This document shows positions 1 through 7,403 of a DNA stretch of 13,945 nt, piece after piece. This stretch comes from Nitriliruptoraceae bacterium (GTDB taxonomy: Bacteria > Actinomycetota > Nitriliruptoria > Nitriliruptorales > Nitriliruptoraceae). The notes beneath the pieces were generated by a model, which saw nothing but the letters and a program-made list of their open reading frames with translations, was not told the origin of the DNA and did no database searches. Both the position numbers and the translations under genes were made by a program. The stretch lies in contig SKLC01000360.1 of assembly GCA_007123425.1 (NCBI GenBank), positions 1 to 13,945 on the forward strand, written 5' to 3'. The first letter of the stretch is position 1. Each line of letters begins with the position of its first letter.

Positions 1-1988
1 AGGAGCTCGGTCGCCTGCCGGTCGGCGGCGGCCACCGCGTCGCGCTCGGAGGCGAGGCGCTCGTCGAGGGCCGGGTCGGCCGCCGTCTCCGAGACCCAGG
101 CGAGGACCGGGGCCGGGGCCTCGCGCCAGCGGGGCAGTCCGACGTCGATCTCGCGCACGGTGCGGTGGCCGTAGCGCTCGAGGAACCACGCGACGGCGGG
201 ATGGTCGGCGCTGACCTCGCCGCCGGTGTCACGCACCCTGGCGGCCACGTCGAGCAGATCGCGGCCCATCTCCGACGTCGGGTTGTTCGGCGGCGCGCGG
301 TGGACCGCTGCGACGGCCTCCGCAGCGCCAGCGTGTGCGGCAAGTCGCTGCTCGGCGGTGCGACTGGTCGGCGTGGCGAGCCCGGACCAGCCGACCTGCC
401 GCAGGGCCATCACCATCGGCACCATGGCCTCCCGCTCGAGCCACTCGAGCCGCTCCTCGATGCCGCTGAGCGCGGCCGCATCCCGCTCCAAGCGAGCCAC
501 CTCCGAGTCGGCCAGGCCCGTCGCGTGCTCGACGGCGGCCTCGGGGCGTACCGCCGCGACGGCGAATCGGCCCAGCAGCCCCGGAAGGAGGGCCACCAGC
601 CGCCATGGGACGGGCCCCTCCCGGCGCGACCGACGCAGCTGCTCTCGATCGGCGAGCTCGGCGAGCGCCTGCGCCGCACGCGGGTCCTTCTCCCCCACGA
701 GCTCCACCAATGAGGTGCGGACGCCGGGCCGCCGCAGCAGCCCGGTGAGGTCCAGATAGACCCGGCCCGCGGCGACCCGGTGCACCTTGGGGTACAGCGG
801 CGACCGGCGCTCGCCCCGCGCCAGCCGACCGAGCGCGGCGAAGCACAGCCGCCAGACCTCGTTGCCCATCGGGGTCATCGGCTCGACGAACCCCTGGGCG
901 ACACGGTTGAACGACAGATACAGCCGCACGCCCTCTCCGGGCTCGGGCCGAGGCTCGGGCAGCGGGAAGAGCGTGGTCAGCGGGCGCGACTGCACCAGCA
1001 GCAGACGGCCATCCTCGGCGGCCCACTCGAGGTCCTGCGGGGACGCGAACGCCGCCTCGGCGCGCCGCGCGAGCCGGGCGAGCTCGACGGCCTCCTCGTC
1101 GGCGAGGCTCGGCCGCTCGCGCTGCCCGGCAGGCGCGTCCACGGTCGCGATGCCCTCGTCCGTGGGCACCGCCCACGCCGCCTTGTCCGCGATCGAGCGC
1201 TCGATGACCTCGCCGTGGTCGGGATCGACCAGCCACTCGTCTGGGGTGACCGTCCCATCCACCACCGCCTGGCCCAGCCCCCACGCCCCGTTGACACGCA
1301 CCCGGTCGCGGCGGCCGCTGACCGGGTCGGCGCTGAAGGCCACCCCGGCACGGTCCGCATCGACCTGTCGCTGGACCACCACCGCATGGTCGACGTCGCC
1401 CACCACCCCCTGGGCGGCACGGTAGGCCGCCACCCGCGGGCTCCACGCCGACGCCCAACAGCGCACCACCGCCGCCAGCAGCGCGTCCTCGTCGGCGACG
1501 TCGAGGAAGCTCGCGTACTGGCCCGCGAAGCTCGCACCGGCCAGATCCTCCTGCACCGACGACGAGCGCACCGCCACCCGGGGACGACCCAGCGCCGCGT
1601 ACGCGGACCGGATCTCGTCGGCCATCTCCTCGGGCACCGGCGCAGCCACGAGACGCTCCGCCAGGGCCGCCCCATCCGCACCGACGGCTTCGGACGATCG
1701 CGACCCGGCAGGGCCGGCGTCGTCGGCGCCGAGCGCCGCGTCGACCTCGGGCTGCAGCCCATGGGCTTCCACGAACCGCCGGTAGGCCCCAGCCAGCACC
1801 ACGAACCCCTCCGGCACGGGCAGGCCCGCCTCGATGAGCCCACCGAGCCCGGCCGCCTTGCCCCCCACCTCCTCGACGTCGACCGCGGACAGCGCACCCA
1901 GATCACGCACCCAGCGACCCGCCTCCACCCGGGCGACCCCCGACGCCGGTGACGGCCCGGCCCCGTGGCGCGACGAGGACCCAGCCAT
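1..1988 (-). CDS. PEP synthase / rifampin phosphotransferase-like enzyme, C-terminus cut off by window start
   Basis: The frame is open from ATG 1988 to the window edge (662 codons, no stop), so the C-terminus is missing. The start has an AGGGGGAG ribosome site at 1993-2000. Residues about 30-340 form a PEP/pyruvate-binding ATP-grasp domain: GGKAAGLG (K44), VAVRSSS (R141), EDLAGASFAGQ, FSADPVSG, and QDLEW followed by VQSRP near 319-336. From about 355 the segment LSFNRVAQGFVEPMTPMG and a late YGHRTVREID with PRWRE match the middle domain of rifampin phosphotransferases and PEP-synthase-like paralogues. Enzymes of this class phosphorylate the substrate through a C-terminal swivelling His domain, which would lie left of position 1 and cannot be seen. 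The substrate (pyruvate, rifamycin or another) therefore cannot be decided. The gene stands alone and diverges from a SET-domain gene. Family call firm, substrate open. Confidence 0.85.
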   Translation of the reverse strand, partial: MAGSSSRHGAGPSPASGVARVEAGRWVRDLGALSAVDVEEVGGKAAGLGGLIEAGLPVPEGFVVLAGAYRRFVEAHGLQPEVDAALGADDAGPAGSRSSEAVGADGAALAERLVAAPVPEEMADEIRSAYAALGRPRVAVRSSSVQEDLAGASFAGQYASFLDVADEDALLAAVVRCWASAWSPRVAAYRAAQGVVGDVDHAVVVQRQVDADRAGVAFSADPVSGRRDRVRVNGAWGLGQAVVDGTVTPDEWLVDPDHGEVIERSIADKAAWAVPTDEGIATVDAPAGQRERPSLADEEAVELARLARRAEAAFASPQDLEWAAEDGRLLLVQSRPLTTLFPLPEPRPEPGEGVRLYLSFNRVAQGFVEPMTPMGNEVWRLCFAALGRLARGERRSPLYPKVHRVAAGRVYLDLTGLLRRPGVRTSLVELVGEKDPRAAQALAELADREQLRRSRREGPVPWRLVALLPGLLGRFAVAAVRPEAAVEHATGLADSEVARLERDAAALSGIEERLEWLEREAMVPMVMALRQVGWSGLATPTSRTAEQRLAAHAGAAEAVAAVHRAPPNNPTSEMGRDLLDVAARVRDTGGEVSADHPAVAWFLERYGHRTVREIDVGLPRWREAPAPVLAWVSETAADPALDERLASERDAVAAADRQATEL

Positions 1989-2160
1989 CCCGCTCCCCCT
2001 GTGCCGATCGAAACCGCTCCCGCCGGATTCTGCCAGACCAGACCATCGCCGCCCATGGGTGCGATCCGGGCCGACCGGCGTCCTCCATCGAGCCGCACCC
2101 ACTCTGCTGCCGTCCCGGCGAGCCGGAGAGGCGATGTCGTGTCGTGGCGCGGGCGAGCGC

Positions 2161-2176
2161 GCACCGGTCACGGTGC
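2161..2176. repeat. Short perfect inverted repeat in the divergent intergenic region
   Basis: GCACCG-GTCA-CGGTGC is a perfect 6-bp inverted repeat with a 4-base centre, 9 bases upstream of the putative -35 of the SET-domain gene. It could be an operator or a small hairpin. The rest of the 1989-2220 divergent region shows no ORF with coding character. Confidence 0.35.
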
Positions 2177-2184
2177 TCGCCGGC

Positions 2185-2213
2185 TTGGCGGGACCGCGGC
2201 GGTGGGATAGGCA
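2185..2213 (+). promoter_or_regulatory. Putative promoter for a leaderless SET-domain mRNA
   Basis: TTGGCG (2185-2190), a 17-base spacer and TAGGCA (2208-2213) lie so that the expected transcription start falls at or next to ATG 2221. No Shine-Dalgarno sequence precedes that ATG. Leaderless mRNAs are common in actinobacteria. The -10 match is imperfect, so this is tentative. Confidence 0.4.
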
Positions 2214-2220
2214 TCGCGGC

Positions 2221-2568
2221 ATGTCCATCCGTGTCGAGTACTCCCCGATCGAGGGTCGCGGCCTGTTCGCGACCCGGCACCTGCGCGCCGGCACCGTCGT
2301 CGAGCTCGCTCCGGTCCTGCTCATCCCGCCGGAGCAGGTCGAGCTCGTCGACGAGACCGTGGTCCGCTGGTACGTCTTCGACTGGGACGGCGAGTCCCAC
2401 GCGGTCGTGCTGGGCAAGGCCAGCATGTGCAACCACGACGAGGAGCCCAACGTCGAGCTGGTGCTCGACGACGGCGACCAGGGGCCGGTCGCCGAGCTGA
2501 CCGTGACCCGGTCCGTGCGTCGCGGGCAGGAGCTGCTCCTCGACTACGGGCCGGACCACCCGCTGTGA
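2221..2568 (+). CDS. Small SET-domain protein (putative lysine methyltransferase)
   Basis: This 115-aa protein is almost entirely one SET domain. SET domains transfer a methyl group from S-adenosylmethionine to protein lysines; targets of these short bacterial forms are generally unknown. Visible motifs are EGRGLFATRHLRAGT at residues 11-25, the cofactor-site motif CNHDEEPN at 70-77 (NH then PN), and the C-terminal LLLDYG at 105-110 carrying the conserved Tyr (Y109). There are no pre-SET or post-SET cysteine clusters and no signal peptide, so it should be cytoplasmic. Length agrees with stand-alone bacterial SET proteins. ATG 2221 was chosen because the domain begins a few residues later and upstream codons look non-coding. 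It lacks a ribosome site and may be leaderless. It diverges from the PEP-synthase-like gene and converges on the lipase-maturation-factor gene. Confidence 0.85.
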   Translation: MSIRVEYSPIEGRGLFATRHLRAGTVVELAPVLLIPPEQVELVDETVVRWYVFDWDGESHAVVLGKASMCNHDEEPNVELVLDDGDQGPVAELTVTRSVRRGQELLLDYGPDHPL

Positions 2569-2638
2569 CGCGAGCCGGGCTGCATCCGGCGGTAGATCGA
2601 CGTGGGCGTCACCCTCGACGTGCCCCGCGATGCCGCCG

Positions 2639-4081
2639 TCACCGTTCCTGGCCGCGCACCGGTCCGAGCACCACCCGCAGGTCGTCCACCTCCCACCAGC
2701 GGCCCGTGCGCCGGGTCTGCTCGCGGTCGACGAAGCGGTAGACGCCACGGCGGACCCGCACGGCGGTGGGCCGCTGGCCCGTCATCGGGTCGTGCCGGAG
2801 CAGGCGCAGCACGTGTGGGTCGGCGGCGAGCAGCGCACGGAGCAGCCGTACGAGCCACGGGTACCGGTCCGGGGTGGGGCTCATCGCCGCGAACCACAGC
2901 AGCCAGTCCAGGCGCAGGTGGTAGGGGGCGATCTGCGGTGGTCGACGGGTGGGATCGGTGGGCTTGGCGGGCAGCTCGTAGGCGTGCCAGGCGGCCCCGG
3001 GCGAGGACGGATCGTCGGCGGTGGCCTCGATCACCAGCTCGTAGCGGGTGCGCGTGACGCTGCCGAAGGCGCCGTAGGAGTTGACCAGCCGCAGCGGGTC
3101 GTGGGACGCGTTCATCCGCTGCCGCGGGGAGAGCAGGTTGGCCACCGGCGGCCAGCTGCGCCACACCAGCAGCAGGGCCAGGACCACCAGCGTGACCGCC
3201 AGCCAGGCGGGCGTGGTCGCGGTCGGCTCCGCCACCGGCAGCCACCCCAGCCAGTCATCGGGCAGCGCGGCCGTGGCCAGCACGATGGTGAGCAGGTTGA
3301 GCCACGCGAAGTTGCCCGACAGCATCAGGTAGGCCTGGGTGACGATCATCACGACCGCGGCGCTCCCGGCCACCGGCTGCGGGAGGAACAGCGCGAAGGG
3401 CACCACCAGCTGGGTGACGTGGTTCGCGCCGACCTCCACACGGTGCTGCCACCGCGGCAGCAGGTGGAACCGTCGGCTCAGCGGGTTGGGCAGCGGCTGG
3501 GTCTCGTGGTGGTGCTCGGTGCAGGTCAGCCGCCGCCAGCAGTCGTCACCGCGCAGCTTGATCATGCCGGCGCCGAACTCCACGCGGAACAGCAGCCACC
3601 GGAAGGCCAGCAGCACCACCCAGGAGGGGGCGAGCTCACCCGGGCCCAGGAAGATCGCGAGGAATCCGGCCTCGAGCAGCAGGGACTCCCATCCGAACGC
3701 GTAGAAGACCCGGCCGACGCTGACGAAGGAGAGGTACAGCGCCCACAGCAGCGCGAACGACGCCATCGGCGCCCACACGGGCCCCGCCTGGGGCAGCCCG
3801 ACCACCAGCGCCAGGGCAACCACGAGCCCCAGGGTCGCGATCGCGGTGGCCAGGCGATCCGAGTAGCGCAGGTGGAACAGGCTCGGCGCCCGTCGCCAGG
3901 AGGCCCGGGCGAGCACCTCGCGTGCCGGCAGCAGTCCCTCGTCGCCCACCAGGGGTCGCCATTGGTGCAGGACGTTGGCGAAGGCCAGCACATACACGAG
4001 CGCGACTCCCCGCTGCAGCAGCCAGCGGGCACCGAGGTAGCCCTCGGCCTCCAGCACACCGATCCAGTCCATGTGCGCCAT
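2639..4081 (-). CDS. Lipase maturation factor family membrane protein
   Basis: This 480-aa multi-pass membrane protein matches the lipase maturation factor family (vertebrate LMF1 helps fold secreted lipases in the ER; the role of bacterial members is not established). Hydrophobic segments lie near residues 24-40, 77-97, 104-123, 132-147, 153-170, 220-272 and 291-308. Family motifs visible are FGWESLLLEAGFLAIFLG (129-146), GAGMIKLRGDDCWR (170-183), HHETQPLPNPLS (190-202), NFAWLNLL (257-264), LVNSYGAFGSV (332-342), and RRPPQIAPYHLRLDWLLWFAA (379-399) in the soluble C-terminal part. The longest frame opens at a TTG (4225) inside the divergent META gene, which I reject. ATG 4081, or ATG 4072 three codons on, places the first helix normally. 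Neither has a clear ribosome site. No lipase gene is adjacent. It could act on another secreted substrate. Confidence 0.85.
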   Translation of the reverse strand: MAHMDWIGVLEAEGYLGARWLLQRGVALVYVLAFANVLHQWRPLVGDEGLLPAREVLARASWRRAPSLFHLRYSDRLATAIATLGLVVALALVVGLPQAGPVWAPMASFALLWALYLSFVSVGRVFYAFGWESLLLEAGFLAIFLGPGELAPSWVVLLAFRWLLFRVEFGAGMIKLRGDDCWRRLTCTEHHHETQPLPNPLSRRFHLLPRWQHRVEVGANHVTQLVVPFALFLPQPVAGSAAVVMIVTQAYLMLSGNFAWLNLLTIVLATAALPDDWLGWLPVAEPTATTPAWLAVTLVVLALLLVWRSWPPVANLLSPRQRMNASHDPLRLVNSYGAFGSVTRTRYELVIEATADDPSSPGAAWHAYELPAKPTDPTRRPPQIAPYHLRLDWLLWFAAMSPTPDRYPWLVRLLRALLAADPHVLRLLRHDPMTGQRPTAVRVRRGVYRFVDREQTRRTGRWWEVDDLRVVLGPVRGQER

Positions 4082-4185
4082 GATGGCGCCGCGGCCCGCA
4101 CCGCGCAGACACGAGCGTCGGCCTGGATGGGGAACCGGCGGGCGCCGGTCGACGTCCCACGGGCAGCCGACGATCAGGAGAGGCG

Positions 4186-4665
4186 ATGCGCATCCCAGCA
4201 GCCCGGGCGGTCGTGGCGGTGACAACGGCCCTCATCGCGCTCGCGGCCTGCGGGAGCGGGGGCGATCCCGCAGTCGAACGGCCTGACGGCGAGTGGGTGC
4301 TGGTCGAGGGCGAGGGGCCGGGCGGCCAGGTGCCGATCGTCGACACCCAACCGGTCACGCTCAGGATCGACGACGACGAGCTCTCCGGCACGGCCGCCTG
4401 CAACGGCTACGGCGGGACGGCCGTCATCGACGGACGGCAGCTGCGCCTCCAGGAGGTCTTCCAGACCGAGATGGCGTGCGAGGGCGAGGACGTGATGGCC
4501 TCCGAGGCCGCCTACATGGAAGCGCTGCGGGAGGTGAGCGAGCACCACCGCAGCGGGGACGAGCTCGAGCTCCGCGGCCCGGACGTGCACCTGCGCTTCG
4601 AGTCCCTACCCTCGGACGGCGACGCCGCGGCCATCGCGATGCCCAGGAGGTCGCCGTGCACGTGA
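4186..4665 (+). CDS. META-domain lipoprotein
   Basis: This 159-aa putative lipoprotein has a charged N-terminus, a hydrophobic stretch ending in LIALAAC with the lipidated Cys at 22, then a META (HslJ-type) domain. Domain marks are DGEWVLVEG at 34-42, LSGTAACNGYGG near 66-77 and an EMACEGED segment near 95-102, followed by the EAAYMEALREV helix. The two conserved domain cysteines, in AACN and MACE, may form a disulfide. META domains occur in heat-shock and envelope proteins (HslJ is linked to novobiocin resistance in E. coli) but have no known catalytic activity. The start is backed by AGGAG at 4176-4180, five bases before the ATG. The last 10 bases overlap the following MBL gene, suggesting translational coupling. 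Role unknown; probably anchored in the outer leaflet of the cell membrane. Confidence 0.85.
   Translation: MRIPAARAVVAVTTALIALAACGSGGDPAVERPDGEWVLVEGEGPGGQVPIVDTQPVTLRIDDDELSGTAACNGYGGTAVIDGRQLRLQEVFQTEMACEGEDVMASEAAYMEALREVSEHHRSGDELELRGPDVHLRFESLPSDGDAAAIAMPRRSPCT
4645..4650 (+). promoter_or_regulatory. Ribosome binding site fixing the GTG start of the MBL gene
   Basis: AGGAGG lies inside the end of the META gene, five bases before GTG 4656. It decides the start of the MBL-fold gene against the much longer upstream open frame, which is a shadow of the META gene. Confidence 0.8.
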
Positions 4666-5273
4666 CCAAGTACCCGCAGTCCTGCCTCGTCGTCGAGGTG
4701 GAGGGGGCGCGCCTGCTGATCGACCCGGGCGTGTTCGTGACCGCGACGTACGAGCCGGACGAGCTGGGCGAGATCGACGCGGTGCTCTACACCCACCGCC
4801 ACGCCGACCACGTGGACCCGGAGCTGGCGGCCACGCTGGTCGAGCGCGGCGTCGAGCTGTTCGGCAATGCCGACGTCTGCGACCTGCTGGCCGAGGTGGC
4901 GGTCACCGAGATCGCCGACGGCCAGACCTTCGAGGCCGCGGGCGTGGAGGTGGCCGCCCACGACCTCCCCCACGTGGAGCTGGTGGACGGCTCCGCCGGC
5001 CCGCCCAACACCGGGTTCCTGGTCGCCGGGCGGCTGTTCCACCCCGGCGACGGCCTGGAGATCACCGGCCTGCAGGCCTCGGCGGTCGCGGCCCCGATCT
5101 CCGGGCCCTCGATCAGCTTCCGCGACGCATACCGCTTCGTGCAGCGCCTCGGCGCCCGGACCGTCGTCCCGATCCACTACGACCTGTTCACCGCCGACCC
5201 CGAGCACTTCGCGAGGGTGTGCGATCTCGCGGAGGTGGTCCCGCTGGCCGACGGGGGCCGCACCGAGGTCTGA
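4656..5273 (+). CDS. MBL-fold metal-dependent hydrolase
   Basis: This 205-aa protein has a single metallo-beta-lactamase fold, probably binding two metal ions and hydrolysing an unknown ester, lactone or phosphoester. Ligands seen in order are YTHRHADHVD at 45-54 (H47, H49, D51, H52), H106 in HDLPH, D132 in FHPGDG and H174 in PIHYD. The N-terminal YPQSCLVVEVEGARLLIDPG (6-25) is the usual opening strand pair of the UlaG / UPF0173-like branch. The GTG start has a perfect AGGAGG five bases upstream and overlaps the META stop by 10 bases. No signal peptide, so cytoplasmic. The next gene (Ub-Mut7-C) begins 58 bases later on the same strand and may share the transcript. Substrate cannot be predicted. 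Confidence 0.88.
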   Translation: MHVTKYPQSCLVVEVEGARLLIDPGVFVTATYEPDELGEIDAVLYTHRHADHVDPELAATLVERGVELFGNADVCDLLAEVAVTEIADGQTFEAAGVEVAAHDLPHVELVDGSAGPPNTGFLVAGRLFHPGDGLEITGLQASAVAAPISGPSISFRDAYRFVQRLGARTVVPIHYDLFTADPEHFARVCDLAEVVPLADGGRTEV

Positions 5274-5331
5274 AGCGCGCCGCGGGTCGCGTGGGGAGCC
5301 CGCGATCGAGCCCTGCGAGGCGAGGAGCCCC

Positions 5332-6078
5332 ATGCCCGATGCGGCCCACGTGGAGGTCCGCGCCTACGCGGAGCTGACCGACCTGCTCGGCGAGGCCCGG
5401 GTGGAGGTGCCCGTCGGCGAGCCGCGCTCGGTCAAGGACCTCATCGAGTCGGTGGGCCTGCCCCACCCCGAGATCGGCCTGCTGCTGGTCGATGGCCACC
5501 CCGTGCGCTTCGACCACCGCATCTACGGCGGGGAGCGGGTCGCGGCCTATCCCCCGTTCACCGCGCTCCGTCCCGTGGCGGACGACGACCTGTGGCCCAC
5601 GCCACCGGACCCGCGCCGGTTCGTCCTCGACGTGCACCTGGGAACGCTGGCGCGCCGGCTGCGCCTGCTCGGCTTCGACAGCTGGTACGGGACCGACGCC
5701 GACGACACGCAGCTCGCCCGCCTCGCCGCGGCCGAGCAGCGGATCCTGCTCACCCGGGACCGCGGCCTGCTCATGCGCCGCGAGATCGTGCACGGCTACT
5801 GCCCACGCTCCGACGATCCCGACGAGCAGGCGCGCGAGGTCGACGCCCGCTACCGCCTGGCCGGGCGCGCCCGGCCGCTGACCCGCTGTGCGCGCTGCAA
5901 CGGCCGGCTCACCCCGGTCTCGCGCGACGAGGTGTGGCACCTGCTGCCGCCGCGGACCCGCCGGGAGTTCGACCGGTTCGCCCAGTGCGACGGCTGTCGG
6001 CAGGTGTACTGGCCCGGCTCGCACGTCGACGCCCTGGCCGGCTTCCTCGACGGCATCAGCGGGACCCCGTCGCGGTGA
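5332..6078 (+). CDS. Ubiquitin-like (MoaD/ThiS-like) domain fused to Mut7-C RNase-fold domain
   Basis: This 248-aa protein has two domains. Residues about 5-80 form a ubiquitin-like fold of the Ub-Mut7C type (VEVRAYAELTDLLG, VKDLIESVGLPHPEIG, LLVDGHPV), without a C-terminal Gly-Gly, so it is unlikely to be a sulfur carrier. Residues about 95-245 are a Mut7-C domain of the PIN-like nuclease superfamily: FVLDVHLGTLARRLRLLGFD (D100), DADD (122-125), ILLTRDRGLL (D143), then a zinc-ribbon-like tail with CARC (186-189) and CDGC (219-222). The Mut7-C domain is predicted to cleave RNA. The start has GAGGAG at 5322-5327, five bases before the ATG. It follows the MBL gene and its stop lies 10 bases from the convergent argE-like stop. 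The fusion is a known architecture; its biological target is not known. Confidence 0.9.
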   Translation: MPDAAHVEVRAYAELTDLLGEARVEVPVGEPRSVKDLIESVGLPHPEIGLLLVDGHPVRFDHRIYGGERVAAYPPFTALRPVADDDLWPTPPDPRRFVLDVHLGTLARRLRLLGFDSWYGTDADDTQLARLAAAEQRILLTRDRGLLMRREIVHGYCPRSDDPDEQAREVDARYRLAGRARPLTRCARCNGRLTPVSRDEVWHLLPPRTRREFDRFAQCDGCRQVYWPGSHVDALAGFLDGISGTPSR

Positions 6079-6088
6079 CCGCGACCGA

Positions 6089-7240
6089 TCACCGCGAGCA
6101 GCGCTCGGTCAGCGCCGCCAGCATGCGGTCGCAGGCCTCGAGCTGATCGACCTCGATGTACTCGTCGGGCTTGTGGGCCTGGTCGATCGAGCCGGGGCCG
6201 CAGACCACGGTGGACAGGCCCGCGGCCTGGAAGTGCCCACCGTCGGTGCCGAAGGCCACGGTCCGATCGGGGCCCCGGTAGCCGGTGAGCTCGCGCGCGA
6301 GCTCCTCCGCCGGCCCGCGCAGCTCGGAGCCCAGCGCGCGGGCGAAGGCCTCGGGCCGGGTCTCGACCCGACCCTGGCCCGTGTCGGCGCGAAGCTGCGG
6401 GAGGACGTCGCGCTGCACGTGCGCCTCGACCCGCTCGGCGAGCAGATCGGAGTCGTCGGCGGGCACCGGCCGGTACTCCCACGCCAGCTCGCAGCGGCGC
6501 GGCACGATGTTGATGGCCTGGCCCCCGGCGATGGTGGCCACGTTGACCGTGGTGTGCGGCGGATCGAAGCGGTGGTCGGCTGCCACGCGCCGTCGCTCCT
6601 CGGCGAGGTCGGCGATGAAGGTGGCGATCCGCGCGGCCGCGACGACGGCGTTGGCGGCCCGCTGCGGCTGGCTCGAATGGGCATCGACCCCCTCGACGGT
6701 GGTCATGAAGGAGCGCACCCCCTTGTGCGCGGTGACCACCTCCATGCTGGTTGGCTCCCCGACCAGCACCGACTCCGGGCGGGGCTGGGTGGCCAGCAGG
6801 TGCTCGACCAGGCTGGGCGCCCCCACGGTGCCCAGCTCCTCGTCATAGGACAGGGCGAGCAGCACCGGGCGCCGCAGGTCGGCCTCGACCAGCCGGGGCA
6901 CCGCGGCCAGCACGCACGCGAGGAACCCCTTCATGTCGGCGGTGCCGCGGCCCACGAGCCGATCGCCGTCGCGGTGCACACGGAACGGATCGCGCGTCCA
7001 GGGCTGGCCGGCGACCGGCACGCAGTCGGTGTGTGCGGACAGGACCACCCCGCCCTCGACGGCGGGGCCGATGCGCGCGACGAGGTTGGCCCGGGTCCCG
7101 TCGGGGCTGGGCACCCGCTCGCAGGCCACGCCCTCACGCTCGAGCAGCGCCTCGACGTACTCCAGCAGCTCGAGGTTGGAGGTCCGGGAGGTGGTGTCGA
7201 AGGCGACGAGCCGCTCGAGCAGCTCCAGGGTCGCGGGCAT
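6089..7240 (-). CDS. argE: Acetylornithine deacetylase (ArgE-type M20 peptidase)
   Basis: This 383-aa M20 metallohydrolase is expected to remove the acetyl group from N2-acetylornithine to give ornithine in arginine synthesis. Metal and catalytic residues are all present: LSAHTDCVPV (H70), GRGTADMKGF (D102), YDEELGT (E134/E135), LVGEPT (E162), VDAHSSQP (H188) and the C-terminal DQAHKPDEYIE (H356). GTDGGHF (331-337) and RGPDRTVAFGT fit ArgE better than DapE. Length is typical. No signal peptide; cytoplasmic. Start ATG 7240 has a modest GAAGG eight bases upstream. The gene lies alone, convergent with the Mut7-C gene. No other arginine genes are in the window. Many actinobacteria recycle the acetyl group with ArgJ, so another N-acyl amino acid could be the real substrate. 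Confidence 0.85.
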   Translation of the reverse strand: MPATLELLERLVAFDTTSRTSNLELLEYVEALLEREGVACERVPSPDGTRANLVARIGPAVEGGVVLSAHTDCVPVAGQPWTRDPFRVHRDGDRLVGRGTADMKGFLACVLAAVPRLVEADLRRPVLLALSYDEELGTVGAPSLVEHLLATQPRPESVLVGEPTSMEVVTAHKGVRSFMTTVEGVDAHSSQPQRAANAVVAAARIATFIADLAEERRRVAADHRFDPPHTTVNVATIAGGQAINIVPRRCELAWEYRPVPADDSDLLAERVEAHVQRDVLPQLRADTGQGRVETRPEAFARALGSELRGPAEELARELTGYRGPDRTVAFGTDGGHFQAAGLSTVVCGPGSIDQAHKPDEYIEVDQLEACDRMLAALTERCSR

Positions 7241-7282
7241 TGCGCAGGCCTTCGTCGAGCGCGCGGCGGGTGGTCGCCGGGC

Positions 7283-7288
7283 AATCTA
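7283..7288 (-). promoter_or_regulatory. Possible -10 element for the argE-like gene
   Basis: On the minus strand TAGATT sits about 43 bases before ATG 7240 in an otherwise GC-rich spacer. It fits an actinobacterial TAnnnT -10 element. I see no convincing -35 at the right distance, so this is weak. Confidence 0.3.
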
Positions 7289-7333
7289 TCCACGCGCCGC
7301 GTCCGCGCTCGTGCCACCCCTGTCCGGGCCCGC

Positions 7334-7352
7334 CCCGCCGGACGCCGGCGGG
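7334..7352 (-). terminator. Hairpin downstream of arsM, possible terminator without U-tract
   Basis: CCCGCCGG-ACG-CCGGCGGG forms a perfect 8-bp GC stem with a 3-base loop, 51 bases past the arsM stop. A larger alternative pairing, GGGCCCGCC (7326-7334) with GGCGGGCCC (7347-7355), covers the same spot. No T-run follows in the minus direction, so it is at best a U-less terminator or an RNA-stabilising hairpin. Confidence 0.4.
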
Positions 7353-7403
7353 CCCGCCTCGTCGGTCCCCGCCGTGCGGGTCGTGCCATCGACCGTCACG
7401 GCA

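Noticed and set aside
780..1952. 390-aa plus-strand open frame opposite the PEP-synthase-like gene
   Set aside because: His/Arg/Pro-rich antisense shadow of a gene with an intact ATP-grasp domain.
2630..4222. 530-aa plus-strand open frame opposite the lipase maturation factor gene
   Set aside because: Gln/His/Arg-rich shadow with no hydrophobic or domain pattern, unlike the coherent membrane protein on the minus strand.
4082..4225. Longer lipase-maturation-factor start at TTG 4225
   Set aside because: It would overlap the divergent META gene and adds a Pro/Arg-rich stretch before the normal family N-terminus.
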